Notes: generated by a model not told the origin, from the sequence alone. Positions 1-4,869 are shown, counted from the first letter of the stretch. The stretch: DNA of 5,058 nucleotides from Streptomyces lilacinus (GCA_000715685.1 KL569531.1:6387-11444), one strand, 5' to 3'. Numbers and translations are program-made.

Positions 1-19
1 AGATGTGTATAAGAGACAG
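1..19. other. Synthetic Tn5 mosaic-end (tagmentation adapter) remnant
   Basis: The first 19 bases read AGATGTGTATAAGAGACAG, identical to the engineered Tn5 mosaic end used in transposase-based sequencing libraries. The natural IS50 outside and inside ends differ from this hybrid, so a biological transposon end is very unlikely. It is untrimmed adapter, and genomic sequence begins at about base 20. It also supplies an ATG at position 3 that makes a long artificial open frame antisense to the glycosyltransferase. Confidence 0.96.
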
Positions 20-1796
20 AGCCGAGCGCGGTGACCAGGGCGAGGAGCGCCCAGACGCGCATCGCGGTGTGCGCGTGGCCGACCAGGCAGGAGACGACGA
101 GGGACAGCGCGAAGAGCCCGGCCCACGTCAGGTGGGTGCGGAAGGTGGCCGCGCCGTCGGGGCTGGCGGAGTCGCCCTTGGGCGTCACGACGAACCGGGA
201 GCGGCGCCGCAGCAGGGCCTGGCCCAGCGAGCGGGCGTACAGCGGTGCCGCGAGCGCGGACATCACCATGCCGGCGGCCCCGGAGGAGCCGGCGGGTTCG
301 TGGGGGCTGACGTTGTGGCGCCGGTTCCAGACGTAGAGCCCGACCTGGAGGGCCGCCGCGTCGCAGTAGAGCATCAGCCACAGCGAGGACTCGACGGCGA
401 TGCCCGACGCCCCGAGCCCGAGGAAGAGCGCGCAGGTCAGGGCGCCCAGCAGCCAGTTGAGCGCGGCCATGGGGTAGTAGGCCACCATGAAGCCGTAGTT
501 GAGGAGCCGGCCGGGCGGGAGGGACCACATCGCGCGCCAGAACTGGCGCAGCAGCGTCTCGTAGGTCCCGCGCGACCAGCGCAGCTGCTGGCTGAAGAAG
601 TCCGTCCAGGTCGAGGGGCCCTCGCCGACGGCGAGGACGTCGGGGGTGTAGACGGACTTCCAGCGCCGGCCGGTGGCGGGGTTGCGGCGGCGGTGGATCT
701 CCAGGCCGGTCGCCATGTCCTCGGTGATCGAGTCGTAGAGGCCGCCGATCTGCCGCAGGACGTCGATCCGTACGCAGTTGCTGGTGCCGACGAACATGGG
801 CGAGCCGTAGGCGTTGCCGGCGCGCTGGATGAGGGCGTGGAAGAGGAACTGCTGGCTCTCGGCGGCCTTGGTGACGGCCGTGGTGTAGTTGCCGTAGACC
901 TGGGGGCCGACGACGAACGCGACGTCGGGGTCGCGGAAGTAGCCCATCATGCGCTCGAGGAAGTTGGGCAGCGGGACGTGGTCGGTGTCCACGCAGGCCA
1001 TGAACGCGTAGGCGTCGCCGTGGGCGTCGAGCCAGGAGTTGTAGTTGCCGTGCTTGGTGCGGGCGCGGTAGATGCCGGAGGGCTGGTTCCAGCGGTCGAC
1101 GCCCTTGCGGGTGAAGTGGCGTACGCCCAGCCGTTCGCAGAGCCGCTTGGCCTCGGGGTCGTCGCCCTCGTCCAGCAGCCAGACGTCCAGCGGCCCGTCG
1201 TGCTGGACGCGGACGGCCCCCTCGAGCGTGGCCCGCACCATGGACAGCGGTTCCTTGCCGGGCACGAAGGTGGTCAGGAACGCGACGCGGGTGCCGGGCT
1301 GGGCGCGGACGGGCACCGGGTCCCGGGCCACCCAGGTGGCGTGGGCGTTGGAGGCGACGTTGACCACGCGGAACAGCTCGATCAGCCCGATGGAGACCAG
1401 CATGACGGTGTCGGCGCAGCGCTCCCAGTCGCTGACGTAGGGCCGGTGGAGCCAGTGCTCGGGCGACATGAGCCACAGCAGGAGGGTCAGGGAGACCAGG
1501 GGGGCCGCCGCCACGAGCAGCATCACCCCGACGCCGCCGCCGGGGCGCCGGTCGAGCAGGCGGCGGTAGCGCACGCGGTACGTGCCGACGGGGGGTTCGG
1601 TCAGCTCCCCGGCGAGTCTGCTGAAGCGGGCGTAGTCGTAGCCCTGCGGGCCGCCCGCCGTGCTGGCCGCCGCCGGGGCGGGACCGCTCGGGGCCGGTGC
1701 GCCCCGTCGCCCGCGGCCCGGTGCGCCCGGGCCGGGTACCGGCCGCGCCGGCCGGGCCGGCCGGGCCGAACGCGCCGAGCTCGCCGGAACAGCCAT
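20..1796 (-). CDS. Membrane-bound GT2 glycosyltransferase, cellulose-synthase-like (C-terminus outside window)
   Basis: A processive family-2 glycosyltransferase of the BcsA/CslA/hyaluronan-synthase type. Such enzymes polymerise sugar from a nucleotide-sugar donor on the cytoplasmic face and pass the chain through their own membrane channel. 592 complete codons are visible from the ATG at 1796; the reading frame is open into the adapter and the stop is missing. Residues 1-50 are a disordered Ala/Pro/Arg tail. Membrane helices lie near 89-111 and 130-148. The catalytic domain follows with D209, DTD (270-272), TED (358-360) and QQLRW (403-407, the QxxRW acceptor-site motif). Further helices lie near 436-462 and 466-488, with an interface segment at 507-525. 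FVVTPK (535-540) matches the FxVTxK gating loop of BcsA, and more helices follow from 556. No PilZ domain is visible in this part. GGGGG, 6 nt upstream, supports the ATG; a GTG directly before it is an alternative. The polymer made is unknown. Streptomyces CslA is the closest named relative I can suggest, but a paralogue is equally possible. Confidence 0.93.
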
Positions 1797-1835
1797 CACA
1801 CACCCCCAGCCGCGTAGGGACGGGACAATGGCGAA

Positions 1836-1841
1836 AACGTA
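1836..1841 (-). promoter_or_regulatory. Possible -10 box for the glycosyltransferase gene
   Basis: On the minus strand this reads TACGTT, matching the TANNNT pattern of actinomycete vegetative promoters. It lies about 40 nt upstream of the ATG at 1796 in a locally AT-richer patch. No convincing -35 box is seen, so this is only a candidate. Confidence 0.25.
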
Positions 1842-1934
1842 ACAAAGCGGGCCTGCGATCATCCGATGAACGCACCGAAGGTGCCATCACATCACCTGCA
1901 CAGCCGAGGCCTGGGGCCCGTCGCCCGCGTGGCC

Positions 1935-1940
1935 TAGAAT
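1935..1940 (+). promoter_or_regulatory. -10 box of the ArsR-type operon promoter
   Basis: TAGAAT fits the Streptomyces -10 pattern TAGRRT exactly and lies about 60 nt upstream of the first GTG of the operon at 2001. A start site near 1947 would place it in the centre of the palindrome at 1937-1958. No good -35 box is present 16-18 nt upstream, so the promoter may be weak or factor-dependent. Confidence 0.5.
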
Positions 1941-1958
1941 TGCAGAATTCTTCAATTC
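1937..1958. promoter_or_regulatory. 22-bp near-perfect palindrome, candidate ArsR-type operator
   Basis: The left half-site GAATTGCAGAA and the right half-site TTCTTCAATTC are inverted copies matching at 10 of 11 positions, centred on a GAATTC between 1947 and 1948. It is strikingly AT-rich against GC-rich surroundings and overlaps the -10 box TAGAAT. Winged-helix ArsR dimers typically bind such palindromes over their own promoters. An ArsR-type gene is the second gene of the operon downstream, so autoregulation is the likely role. The binding itself is inferred. Confidence 0.62.
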
Positions 1959-2000
1959 ACCAGTTGTGCGGGCACAGCACGATCCACCGAGGGGGCCGCC

Positions 2001-2213
2001 GTGAGTGCGTTCGCCGAAGCGATGCGGGAACGGGTGCGGACCGCGCGCGCCGCCCTGGCGGAGGCCCGGGCGGCCGGGGACGTCTACGCCGCGGCCGTCG
2101 CCGAGGAGGAGCTCGAGGACGCCCTGTGGCTGGCCCGCGCGCACGGCGTCACCACGGACCCGGACAGCGCGCCGGAGCCGGATGCCGGGGACGACGGACG
2201 GGGCGGGAGTTGA
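2001..2213 (+). CDS. Small helical protein of unknown function, first gene of ArsR operon
   Basis: A 70-residue protein starting at GTG, with GAGGGGG (1989-1995) as a well-placed ribosome binding site 5 nt upstream. Residues 3-25 and 29-48 look like two amphipathic helices rich in Ala, Glu and Arg around a short turn at AAGD (24-27). This suggests a helical hairpin or a dimerising coil. The tail from residue 51 is acidic, rich in Pro and Gly, and probably disordered. There is no signal peptide, membrane segment or cysteine, so it should be cytoplasmic. I do not recognise a named family, although short proteins with a similar ELEDAL-x-LAR core seem common in streptomycetes. The next gene starts 5 nt after its stop, so the two are probably translationally coupled. 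A partner or modulator role for the regulator is possible but unproven. Confidence 0.8.
   Translation: MSAFAEAMRERVRTARAALAEARAAGDVYAAAVAEEELEDALWLARAHGVTTDPDSAPEPDAGDDGRGGS
2205..2209 (+). promoter_or_regulatory. Ribosome binding site deciding the ArsR-type start
   Basis: GGGAG lies 9 nt before the GTG at 2219 and inside the end of the preceding gene. It lies directly against an in-frame TTG at 2210 (too close) and 15 nt from an in-frame GTG at 2225 (too far). This favours 2219, although 2225 could use GGGG at 2216-2219. Confidence 0.5.
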
Positions 2214-2218
2214 TCGGG

Positions 2219-2566
2219 GTGCGGGTGCCGCTGTACCAGGCGAAGGCGGAGTTCTTCCGGATGCTGGGGCACCCGGTGCGCATCCGGGTGCTGGAGCTCC
2301 TGCAGGACGGGCCGATGCCGGTGCGCGACCTCCTCGCCGAGATCGGGGTCGAGCCGTCCAGCCTCTCCCAGCAGCTGGCGGTCCTGCGCAGGTCCGGCAT
2401 CGTGACCGCCACCCGCGAGGGCTCCACCGTCGTCTACGCCCTGGCCGGCGGCGACGTGGCGGAGCTGCTCGGCGCCGCCCGGCGCATCCTCACCCAGGTG
2501 CTCACCGGCCAGGAGGAGCTCCTCACCGAACTGCGCGCCACGACCACGGGAGAACGACAGCCATGA
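2219..2566 (+). CDS. ArsR/SmtB-family winged-helix transcriptional regulator without cysteines
   Basis: A 115-residue protein with the complete ArsR-family HTH domain. It has the entry helix with LGHPVRIRVLELL (16-28), helices M33-V44 and P46-S59 with SSLSQQLAVLRRSG as the recognition helix, and the beta wing GIVTATREGSTVVYAL (60-75). A C-terminal dimerisation helix covers about 79-105. It presumably acts as a dimeric repressor in the cytoplasm. The classical metal motif ELCVCDL is absent, and the protein has no cysteine and only one histidine (H18). Thiol-based metal or persulfide sensing is therefore excluded, and the signal is unknown. The start is taken as GTG 2219; TTG 2210 and GTG 2225 are in-frame alternatives. 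Its stop overlaps the ATG of the next gene by the ATGA arrangement. The palindrome at 1937-1958 is the likely operator for autoregulation. Confidence 0.92.
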   Translation: MRVPLYQAKAEFFRMLGHPVRIRVLELLQDGPMPVRDLLAEIGVEPSSLSQQLAVLRRSGIVTATREGSTVVYALAGGDVAELLGAARRILTQVLTGQEELLTELRATTTGERQP

Positions 2567-2691
2567 CCCACGACTCCGAGAAGTACGCCGAGAAGGCGGT
2601 GGGCTGGCGCGTGCTGATCTACATCGTCTTCGGCCACGTCCTGGCCGGCTTCATCTGGCTGCTCTTCTACCTCGGCGCCCACGCCAAGTAG
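2563..2691 (+). CDS. 42-residue single-span membrane protein (DUF6126-like)
   Basis: A very short gene whose ATG overlaps the stop codon of the ArsR-type gene (ATGA at 2563-2566), so it is almost certainly translated by coupling. The protein has a charged N-terminus (THDSEKYAEKAVGWR, residues 2-16), one hydrophobic helix from about 17 to 38 with aromatic residues near both ends, and a short AHAK end. The N-terminal charges suggest a cytoplasmic N-terminus, but topology is not certain. The layout resembles small actinobacterial membrane proteins annotated as DUF6126; I give that name from memory and with limited confidence. Its conserved place next to the regulator suggests that it is either the regulated output or a membrane partner in signalling. 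No enzymatic motif is possible at this size. Confidence 0.82.
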   Translation: MTHDSEKYAEKAVGWRVLIYIVFGHVLAGFIWLLFYLGAHAK

Positions 2692-2880
2692 GGGTTACGG
2701 GCCCGCGTCCACGGGGAACGCGCCGCCGTTCACGAGGACAGGTGATAACGGAATGGCCAAGGGTTGCGCGGCCGCGCCCCCGGGGCAAGCGATGCGCGGG
2801 TAGGCCCGCGTCCTATGCCAGGCGCGGCACAGGGCCCCGGAGCTGCGCATCGTATGACAAGCGGACGATCAAGGCCGTGG

Positions 2881-2910
2881 GCGGCCGACCGATTCGTCCG
2901 GTCGCGCCGC
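2881..2910. terminator. Strong hairpin, possible terminator or RNA structure
   Basis: GCGGC (2881-2885) plus CGACCG (2886-2891) pair with CGGTCG (2899-2904) plus GCCGC (2906-2910). Only one base (2905) is bulged and the loop is ATTCGTC. No U-tract follows, which is common among streptomycete terminators. It lies 190 nt after the operon stop and 70 nt before the next ATG, so a regulatory or non-coding RNA role is equally possible. Confidence 0.35.
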
Positions 2911-2966
2911 AGGTCAGCACCGTGGGCCATTGCCTCGAACCCGGCTCACGGGCTGTCGGCCGCTGC

Positions 2967-2972
2967 TACTGT
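2967..2972 (+). promoter_or_regulatory. Candidate -10 box giving a leaderless transcript
   Basis: TACTGT fits TANNNT and ends 8 nt before the ATG at 2981, so transcription would begin at or next to the start codon. This agrees with the lack of any purine-rich ribosome binding site upstream of that ATG. The -35 region is weak (CTCACG at 2945-2950, 16 nt spacing). Confidence 0.4.
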
Positions 2973-2980
2973 CCCGCGCC

Positions 2981-3310
2981 ATGGAGACGCTCTTCACCTC
3001 TGAGGAACTCGTCCGGATCGAGGCCGCAGCCCAGGAATGCGGCGTGTCGCTGCGCGACTGGGTGCGCGATGTCGTCCTCCAGCGCCTCAAGGGCGAGTGG
3101 CGGCACGATCTCGAGGACGCGGTCTGGCCGGTCACGGTGCATCGCCGGCCGGGTGGCTCCCTCCACGAACTGCACCACGCGGGCTGCTGGGTGCCGCGCG
3201 GCGGCGAGGAGACCCTGACCACCGCCGAGGCCCGCGCCCGGGCCGCCGACTACGAGGTCCGCTTCTGCGACGCCTGCGAACCGGAGAGGTTCCTGGTGCC
3301 CTTCGACTGA
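2981..3310 (+). CDS. Small protein with RHH-like N-terminus and Cys/His pair, unknown function
   Basis: A 109-residue cytoplasmic protein without signal or membrane segments. Residues 5-36 read like the helical part of ribbon-helix-helix proteins: FTSEELVRIEAAAQ, a turn at CGVS, then SLRDWVRDVVLQRL. The C-terminal half carries LHELHHAGCW (61-70) and FCDAC (95-99). H65/H66 and C69 together with C96 and C99 could form a zinc site. The spacing recalls small streptomycete proteins in which a GCW segment, an LTxxEAR helix and a CxxC segment recur. I do not recognise a named family with certainty. The ATG at 2981 is chosen because the protein-like sequence begins there; an upstream TTG (2930) would add an unlikely Arg-rich leader. 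No ribosome binding site is seen, so a leaderless message is likely. A DNA-binding or antitoxin-like role is only inference. Confidence 0.82.
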   Translation: METLFTSEELVRIEAAAQECGVSLRDWVRDVVLQRLKGEWRHDLEDAVWPVTVHRRPGGSLHELHHAGCWVPRGGEETLTTAEARARAADYEVRFCDACEPERFLVPFD

Positions 3311-3330
3311 GCGGCCGGTCGACCGGACGC
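3311..3330. terminator. 20-bp inverted repeat directly after a stop codon
   Basis: The block starts at the base after the TGA at 3308-3310. Its halves GCGGCCGGTC and GACCGGACGC are inverted with a single mismatch and contain the perfect palindrome CCGGTCGACCGG. As RNA it would fold into a compact hairpin with a small loop. There is no U-tract. The position suits a terminator of the small gene upstream. Confidence 0.45.
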
Positions 3331-3344
3331 CTCGCGCGCGGAGC

Positions 3345-3356
3345 GGGTCCGGACCC
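3345..3356. repeat. 12-bp perfect palindrome before a putative -10 box
   Basis: GGGTCCGGACCC is self-complementary over 12 bases. It ends 3 nt before TACTCT (3360-3365), a TANNNT-type candidate -10 box for the gene at 3407. It could be an operator in the promoter spacer or, with the repeat at 3311-3330, part of a terminator region. Such short palindromes also arise often by chance in GC-rich DNA. Confidence 0.3.
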
Positions 3357-3359
3357 CAT

Positions 3360-3365
3360 TACTCT
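3360..3365 (+). promoter_or_regulatory. Candidate -10 box for the membrane protein gene
   Basis: TACTCT fits TANNNT and lies 41 nt before the ATG at 3407, in a short AT-richer patch. No clear -35 box is visible upstream, where the palindrome at 3345-3356 lies. Confidence 0.3.
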
Positions 3366-3406
3366 GTCCACTTCAAGATCATTGAGGTGGGTGGGGGAAG
3401 TACGGC

Positions 3407-4312
3407 ATGAGGATATGGACGCGCCTCACGGGGTGGGCCACGCTGCTCACCGGGTACGCGACCGTCCTGCTCGGTGTGGTCCCGTTCCGGGAACTGCCGC
3501 CCAAGCGGCACCAGTTGGGGCTGCTCGCCGCGACCGCGGCGTGCGCCTGCTGCTGGGTCCTCGCGTCGCTGCTCGTACGGGCGCGCAGGCGGGCCACGTT
3601 GCGCAGGAAGGCCTGGCGCAGGCGGTACGAGCCGTGGCCCGAGCCCAGGCCCTCGCGCCTGATGTGCTGGGTGCTGGGCTTCGGCATCGCGCTCACCAGC
3701 GCCGCGGCCCTGTGCCAGGGGGTCGGCCCCGACGGGGCGGAGGGCGAGTGGCTCGCCCGGGCCGAGCGCGCGGGCGGTGGGACGCACGAGGTCGACGTGG
3801 TGCGGGTGGTCGGTGAACCGCGGGCCACCGACACGGAGATCAACGACACCGACCAGTACACCTCGACGCTCGTGGTCACCGTGCCCTTCGTCGATCGCAC
3901 CCGGCAGGTCACGGTCCACGACGTGCACACCAGCGGCAAGCCGGAGGAGGGTCGCTCGGTCGAGCTCGTGTACGCGCCGGACCGGCCCGATCTGGGGGTC
4001 CGTCAGGGGCAGGGCAACGACATCGGCTCCTTCGCCGGGCGCATGATCGTGCTGCCGGCCGTGTGGACGCTCGCGCTGGCCGCCGGGTTCGTGACGAGCG
4101 TGGCGCTCTTCCGTCGGGAGGCGAGCGTGCGCTACGCGCGTCGATTCGAGCCGTTGGTGCATCTGCCCGCCGCGCTGATCCTGATCTGCGGGGCCGGGCT
4201 CGTCACCCCGCTGCTCGTCGGCTTCCCGTCCACGGAGACCGGCTGGGGTCTGGCCGTCGGCTCCGCGGCGACCCCGTGGCTGGCCCTGACCTGGGTGGCG
4301 AAGACGAGCTGA
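3407..4312 (+). CDS. Multi-span membrane protein with DUF3592-like extracytoplasmic domain
   Basis: A 301-residue integral membrane protein. Hydrophobic segments lie near residues 7-25, 37-57, 87-105, 213-235, 251-273 and 279-297. A strongly basic loop (58-73, ARRRATLRRKAWRRR) points to the cytoplasm. The long region 106-212 between the third and fourth helices should be outside. It is beta-rich, with VDVVRVVGEPRAT, LVVTVPFVD, QVTVHDVHTSG and SVELVYAPDRPD. This last stretch matches the end of DUF3592-type domains, where a V-x-V-x-Y-x-P-x-x-P pattern is typical. That family has no established function, and I see no catalytic residues. GGGGGAAG (3393-3400), 6 nt before the ATG, is a good ribosome binding site. 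The gene stands alone, converging with the gene at 4423-4869 across a shared terminator. Confidence 0.87.
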   Translation: MRIWTRLTGWATLLTGYATVLLGVVPFRELPPKRHQLGLLAATAACACCWVLASLLVRARRRATLRRKAWRRRYEPWPEPRPSRLMCWVLGFGIALTSAAALCQGVGPDGAEGEWLARAERAGGGTHEVDVVRVVGEPRATDTEINDTDQYTSTLVVTVPFVDRTRQVTVHDVHTSGKPEEGRSVELVYAPDRPDLGVRQGQGNDIGSFAGRMIVLPAVWTLALAAGFVTSVALFRREASVRYARRFEPLVHLPAALILICGAGLVTPLLVGFPSTETGWGLAVGSAATPWLALTWVAKTS

Positions 4313-4332
4313 GCCGCGCCGGACGGCGCACC

Positions 4333-4365
4333 GGCCGAAAAGCACCGAGGCCGAAAAAGCACCGA
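4333..4365. repeat. Tandem 16/17-bp duplication at the left foot of the terminator
   Basis: GGCCGAAAAGCACCGA (4333-4348) is followed immediately by the same unit with one extra A (4349-4365). The second copy supplies the A-tract and the first bases of the terminator stem. The difference of a single A in a homopolymer suggests a duplication followed by slippage. Confidence 0.9.
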
Positions 4366-4403
4366 GCTCCTCGCCCGTGACGGGCAAGGAGCTCGGCTGC
4401 TTT
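4354..4403. terminator. Strong bidirectional terminator between convergent genes
   Basis: CCGAGCTCCT (4362-4371) and GCCCG (4373-4377) pair with CGGGC (4381-4385) and AGGAGCTCGG (4387-4396). There is one C/A mismatch and the loop is TGA. Outside the stem AAAAAGC (left) faces GCTTT (right), so both strands give a T-run after the hairpin: GCTTTCT on plus, GCTTTTTC on minus. It lies 50 nt after the stop at 4312 and 27 nt after the minus-strand stop at 4423, so it serves both genes. Confidence 0.92.
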
Positions 4404-4418
4404 CTCAGGCTTTCTAAG
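4399..4418. repeat. Tandem 10-bp repeat at the right foot of the terminator
   Basis: GCTTTCTCAG (4399-4408) and GCTTTCTAAG (4409-4418) are adjacent and differ at one base. They double the T-rich tail on the plus-strand side of the hairpin and face the duplicated A-rich units on the other side. Confidence 0.8.
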
Positions 4419-4422
4419 GCGC

Positions 4423-4869
4423 TCATGCGCGACGGCGCTTGAAGGCCCGGCGGATGAGGAAGACGGCCAGCACGATCAGGGCCACCACGAAGAGGGTGCC
4501 GAGGATCATGACGACGAGAAGGGCCGTGCCCAGCTTCTTGAAGAAGCCCTTCTTTTTCTTCTTCTTGTCCTTCTTGTCCTTCTTCTTGTCCTTGGCAAGC
4601 GTCTTGGACTTGCCCTCGGCCACCGTGTGGATGCCGTCGGCGGCCTGCTCCCGGGCGGGGGCGGCCGCGCCGTGCCGCACCGCCTCCTGGAAGCTCGCGC
4701 CGTCGGTCTTCACGACGGCCGAGCCGGCCGGTGCCGGGTCCGCCGGCGCGCCCGCGGCCGTGGCGGGCGTGGCCAGGAGGACGGCGCCCAGGAGCAGGGC
4801 CACGAGGGCCGAGGCCCGTCGGGCCAACCGTCCTCGGTACCGTCCGTCGTGCTTCCGCTCGTGCTTCAT
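4423..4869 (-). CDS. Secreted or membrane-anchored protein with lysine tract and C-terminal membrane helix
   Basis: A 148-residue protein. The N-terminus is strongly basic (residues 2-18, ending in LARR), followed by a hydrophobic core (19-34) and ATPATAA, a typical signal-peptidase region with cleavage likely after A38 or A39. Twin arginines at 17-18 hint at Tat export, but the consensus is weak. The mature part starts with an Ala/Pro-rich stretch, then an undefined middle (50-90). A lysine tract, KDKKKDKKDKKKKKK (93-107), is followed by GFFKK, a membrane helix at about 113-139, and a basic end (IRRAFKRRRA). The basic tail favours a cytoplasmic C-terminus, which would put the lysine tract outside next to the membrane. 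AGGGGG (4875-4880), 5 nt before the ATG, supports the start. The lysine tract is encoded mainly by AAG in 9-bp repeats. I recognise no family; binding to anionic cell-wall polymers or lipids is only a guess. Confidence 0.86.
   Translation of the reverse strand: MKHERKHDGRYRGRLARRASALVALLLGAVLLATPATAAGAPADPAPAGSAVVKTDGASFQEAVRHGAAAPAREQAADGIHTVAEGKSKTLAKDKKKDKKDKKKKKKGFFKKLGTALLVVMILGTLFVVALIVLAVFLIRRAFKRRRA
4547..4593. repeat. Polypyrimidine/polypurine tract with 9-bp repeats inside the lysine-tract gene
   Basis: The plus strand is almost entirely C and T here, with three copies of TTCTTGTCC (4562-4570, 4571-4579 and 4583-4591) that encode Asp-Lys-Lys units on the minus strand. The block stands out against the GC-rich flanks and could vary in unit number by slippage without breaking the frame. 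Confidence 0.8.

Larger units (their letters stand above)
2692..2980. other. Non-coding intergenic stretch rich in inverted repeats
   Basis: I find no convincing gene here: the open frames on both strands have poor starts and unnatural composition. Several inverted repeats stand out. One is CCGTT-CAC pairing with GTG-AT-AACGG (2726-2751). Others are the palindrome GCGCGGCCGCGC (2766-2777) and CGCGGG-TAGG-CCCGCG (2795-2810). CGATGCGC (2790-2797) is the inverse of GCGCATCG (2845-2852). The strongest is an 11-bp stem with one bulge and a 7-nt loop at 2881-2910. These may include the operon's terminator or a structured RNA. Confidence 0.45.

Noticed and set aside
3..1817. Long plus-strand open frame antisense to the glycosyltransferase
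   Set aside because: Its ATG lies in the adapter, its translation is low-complexity, and its codons are the exact complement of a frame with clear GT2 motifs. It is a GC-rich shadow.
1831..1850. GAAAACGTAAC resembling half-sites of GlnR-type boxes
   Set aside because: Only one degenerate pair is present, with wrong spacing between the GTAAC and GAAAC type elements.
1697..2218. Upstream extension of the ArsR-type frame
   Set aside because: It would cross the promoter, the operator and the whole preceding gene, and the added sequence is low-complexity Arg/Gly. The family's usual length fits a start near 2219.
2730..2930. 66-codon minus-strand frame in the intergenic region
   Set aside because: No credible ribosome binding site, composition dominated by Arg, Ala and Pro, and no recognisable motif.
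2928..2947. tRNA-like T-arm (GGGTTCGAGGC on the minus strand)
   Set aside because: The loop resembles TTCGA, but the flanking bases do not form a five-pair T stem, and no acceptor, anticodon or D arm surrounds it. No attachment site is implied.
3359..4426. Long minus-strand open frame opposite the 3407-4312 gene
   Set aside because: Arg/Gly/Pro/Ala-rich translation with no domain, no ribosome binding site, and it crosses the strong terminator. The plus-strand frame has membrane helices and a good ribosome binding site.
4540..4560. Possible -1 frameshift slippery site in the lysine tract
   Set aside because: The A-run is only five bases, in AAG AAA AAG, so it does not make the A-AAA-AAG heptamer. 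The zero frame gives a sensible membrane helix afterwards.
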